Positions 5,830 to 7,038 of a stretch of DNA of 7,038 nucleotides are shown one piece after another. The stretch comes from Pseudomonadota bacterium (GTDB lineage Bacteria; Pseudomonadota; Gammaproteobacteria; Pseudomonadales; Halieaceae): assembly GCA_030591305.1 (NCBI GenBank), contig JAUVBI010000166.1, positions 1-7,038 on the forward strand. The letters are read 5' to 3'. Positions within the stretch are counted from its first letter, which is position 1; each line of letters begins with the position of its first letter. The translations under genes were made by a program, and so were the position numbers. The notes under the pieces were generated by a model, which was not told the origin of the DNA, made no database searches, and saw nothing but the letters and a program-made list of their open reading frames with translations.

Positions 5830-6266
5830 AGCAATTCAAACCATTTTATGTCGGTAATCATACCCACGGTCTCATCAGCCCAGGCTGCTCTCACCCTCCC
5901 CCCGGTGGCGACATCCGTCTCTGCCTTTGCCGCAACGCAGTGGATCATGGGTACATCGGCGCCATCGAGCTTGATCATCGCCCAGGCGAAAGGCTTATCC
6001 ATGGGGTGGGCATTCCGGGGCTTTTTTACCCAGCACCAGCTGACAATCTCACCCTCATTGGAGACTTCGACAAACTCACTGAGTGCTTCGGCAGTTTTCG
6101 GGTCGTATTCCATGGGCGGCACTATCACTTGGCCGTCACTGGCTTTTATACCGGTGATAATGTGATCTCTCAGGTCGGTTAAAAATCGACCGACGATGGG
6201 GCCGGTTGAACGGGTATAGGTAAACCCAAGCTCAAAGTCCTGGCTTAATACTTCGCTGCGATACAC
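5826..6266 (-). CDS. DUF35-like OB-fold protein lacking the zinc-ribbon cysteines
   Basis: A 146-residue protein and the first gene of the leftward operon. It starts at GTG 6266, the most upstream start possible because an in-frame TGA lies just before it, and AAGGAG (6282-6277) is 10 bases upstream. FTYTRSTGPIVGRFLTDLRD (15-34) leads into ITGIKASDGQVIVPPMEYDP (37-56). This is the region where DUF35 proteins carry CxxC knuckles, but here no Cys is present, so no zinc site. An OB-fold continues to KWFELL at the end. The only cysteines are Cys78 and Cys110. It overlaps the next DUF35 gene by 4 bases (ATGA). The pair totals 317 residues, close to what I recall for the single protein Rv3521 (about 303), so the two may be a split version of one tandem-domain protein. 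Probable role: structural or CoA-binding subunit of the aldolase complex. Confidence 0.87.
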   Translation of the reverse strand: MYRSEVLSQDFELGFTYTRSTGPIVGRFLTDLRDHIITGIKASDGQVIVPPMEYDPKTAEALSEFVEVSNEGEIVSWCWVKKPRNAHPMDKPFAWAMIKLDGADVPMIHCVAAKAETDVATGGRVRAAWADETVGMITDIKWFELL

Positions 6267-6335
6267 GATTGTGGCTCTCCTTCACAGAGGTGGGCATAAT
6301 GGGCGTGGAAACCAGAGGAGAGAGTTTACTTGAAG
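6267..6335. promoter_or_regulatory. Divergent intergenic region between the DUF35/thiolase operon and ggt
   Basis: These 69 bases must hold signals for the leftward operon and probably for the rightward ggt gene. They contain the operon's AAGGAG (6277-6282) and the ggt AGGAG (6316-6320). CATAAT (6295-6300) on the plus strand and its reverse-strand counterpart CATTAT (6301-6296) are weak -10 candidates, but neither has a convincing -35 at 16-18 bases. An imperfect inverted repeat, GGAAAC (6307-6312) and GTTTAC (6324-6329), could be a regulator site overlapping the ggt ribosome-binding site. Promoters may also lie inside the neighbouring genes. Confidence 0.4.
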
Positions 6336-7038
6336 ATGATCAGCACCACGAACCTCCAGTTGCGGTACTTCGCTCGCAGTCTCTCACTGCTCCTTATCAT
6401 ACTGTCCCCCGGGTCCTGGGCAATGTCTCAACCCACGACTGCGGCGGTAGCTATGCCGGACCACTTCGCAGCGCAGGCTACCAAGCAGGTACTTCGCAAT
6501 GGTGGTAATGCCATCGATGCCGCGGTAACGGCCATCTTTGTATTGGCAGTGACATTGCCCGAGGCAGGCAATATTGGCGGTGGGGGCTTTATGGTCAGCC
6601 ACATGAATGGCGAGGATGCTTTTCTTGATTTTCGGGAGCGCGCGCCCGGGAAAGCCCACCGGGACATGTACCTTGATGAGGGGGGCAACTTTATCCAGGA
6701 AGGTTCCCTGCTGGGCGGGCGTGCTTCCGGTGTGCCCGGCACAGTACGCGGCATGTACGAGGCCCACAAGCGGTATGGCAGTAAACCCTGGGGCTCCCTT
6801 CTACAGCCAGCCATCGAGTTGGCCAAAGCCGGGTTTATCGTGCCCCCTGCACTGGCCCGGCAGGCCGTTAAAAAAATCATTGAGGTCGATGGAAAGACCA
6901 ACTTCGCCGAATACTTTTCCACATTGCACGCTGGAGAATTATTCAAACAAAAAGAACTGGCTGCGACACTTGAGCGCATTGCCAATAATCCCGATGATTT
7001 TTACACCGGCCTTACCGCCCGACATATTACCGCGCAGA
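6336..7038 (+). CDS. ggt: Gamma-glutamyltransferase (glutathione hydrolase) precursor, 3' end beyond window
   Basis: The first 234 residues of a gamma-glutamyltranspeptidase are present; the protein continues past the right edge. A signal peptide is visible (Arg10 and Arg14, hydrophobic 16-23, predicted cleavage after SWA29), so export to the periplasm is expected. Family blocks in order are QVLRNGGNAIDAAV (51-64), LPEAGNIGGGGFMV (74-87) and DFRERAPGKA (98-107). Arg100 corresponds to the conserved Arg that binds the gamma-glutamyl alpha-carboxylate. GGRASGVPGTVRGMYEAHK follows near residue 130. The autoprocessing Thr of the small subunit lies beyond the window. The enzyme removes or transfers the gamma-glutamyl group of glutathione and related amides. 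ATG 6336 is chosen; an in-frame TTG at 6330 sits at a better distance (9 bases) from AGGAG (6316-6320) and would add only two residues. The gene is divergent from the aldolase operon and has no clear link to it. Confidence 0.93.
   Translation, partial: MISTTNLQLRYFARSLSLLLIILSPGSWAMSQPTTAAVAMPDHFAAQATKQVLRNGGNAIDAAVTAIFVLAVTLPEAGNIGGGGFMVSHMNGEDAFLDFRERAPGKAHRDMYLDEGGNFIQEGSLLGGRASGVPGTVRGMYEAHKRYGSKPWGSLLQPAIELAKAGFIVPPALARQAVKKIIEVDGKTNFAEYFSTLHAGELFKQKELAATLERIANNPDDFYTGLTARHITAQ

Noticed and set aside
6428..6985. 185-residue minus-strand ORF opposite ggt
   Set aside because: The plus strand encodes unmistakable gamma-glutamyltransferase motifs over the same bases; the minus frame is low-complexity shadow sequence.
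1..7038. CRISPR array, tRNA, rRNA, insertion sequence or attachment site
   Set aside because: I saw no spaced direct repeats, cloverleaf-like sequence, transposase frame or terminal inverted repeats; nearly all bases are explained by the genes listed.

Overview
This looks like a stretch of a gammaproteobacterial chromosome. The DNA is moderately GC-rich, the genes have clear Shine-Dalgarno sequences and tight overlaps, the acylase is a lipoprotein with Ser after the lipobox Cys, and the window carries a PvdQ-type acylase and a periplasmic gamma-glutamyltransferase. A marine sterol- or hydrocarbon-using lineage (Cellvibrionales-like) would fit, but that is inference.

Layout. Almost all of the window is one leftward (minus-strand) gene series starting near 6266. 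In order of transcription it holds: a DUF35 protein without a zinc ribbon (6266-5826); a DUF35 protein with a zinc ribbon (5829-5314); two thiolase-fold proteins (5311-4250 and 4250-3075); a 50-residue ORF matching only the C-terminal end of an enoyl-CoA hydratase (3044-2892); an FMN nitroreductase-family protein (2852-2178); and a full-length crotonase with isomerase-like active-site features (2154-1390). The first four genes overlap or nearly touch, and the later gaps are 23-39 bases. After a 182-base gap on the same strand comes the 5' part of a PvdQ-like N-acyl-homoserine-lactone acylase lipoprotein (1207 to the window edge). On the opposite strand, from 6336 to the right edge, lies the 5' part of a gamma-glutamyltransferase gene. 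It diverges from the DUF35/thiolase series across a 69-base intergenic region.

How it fits together. Two DUF35 units plus two thiolase-fold proteins of about 350 and 390 residues is the arrangement I recall for the mycobacterial Rv3521-Rv3522(Ltp4)-Rv3523(Ltp3) group. Ltp3 and Ltp4 are linked to removal of C24-branched sterol side chains. Both thiolase-fold proteins here lack the usual nucleophilic Cys and the HPxGxSG His. They are therefore better explained as acyl-CoA retro-aldolases of the Ltp2/ChsH2 type than as true thiolases. The crotonase could supply or rearrange the enoyl/hydroxyacyl-CoA substrate, and the flavoprotein could carry out a redox step. The likely role is breakdown of a branched acyl-CoA, possibly a sterol side chain; the substrate cannot be read from the sequence. 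The acylase and the gamma-glutamyltransferase look like neighbours rather than pathway members.
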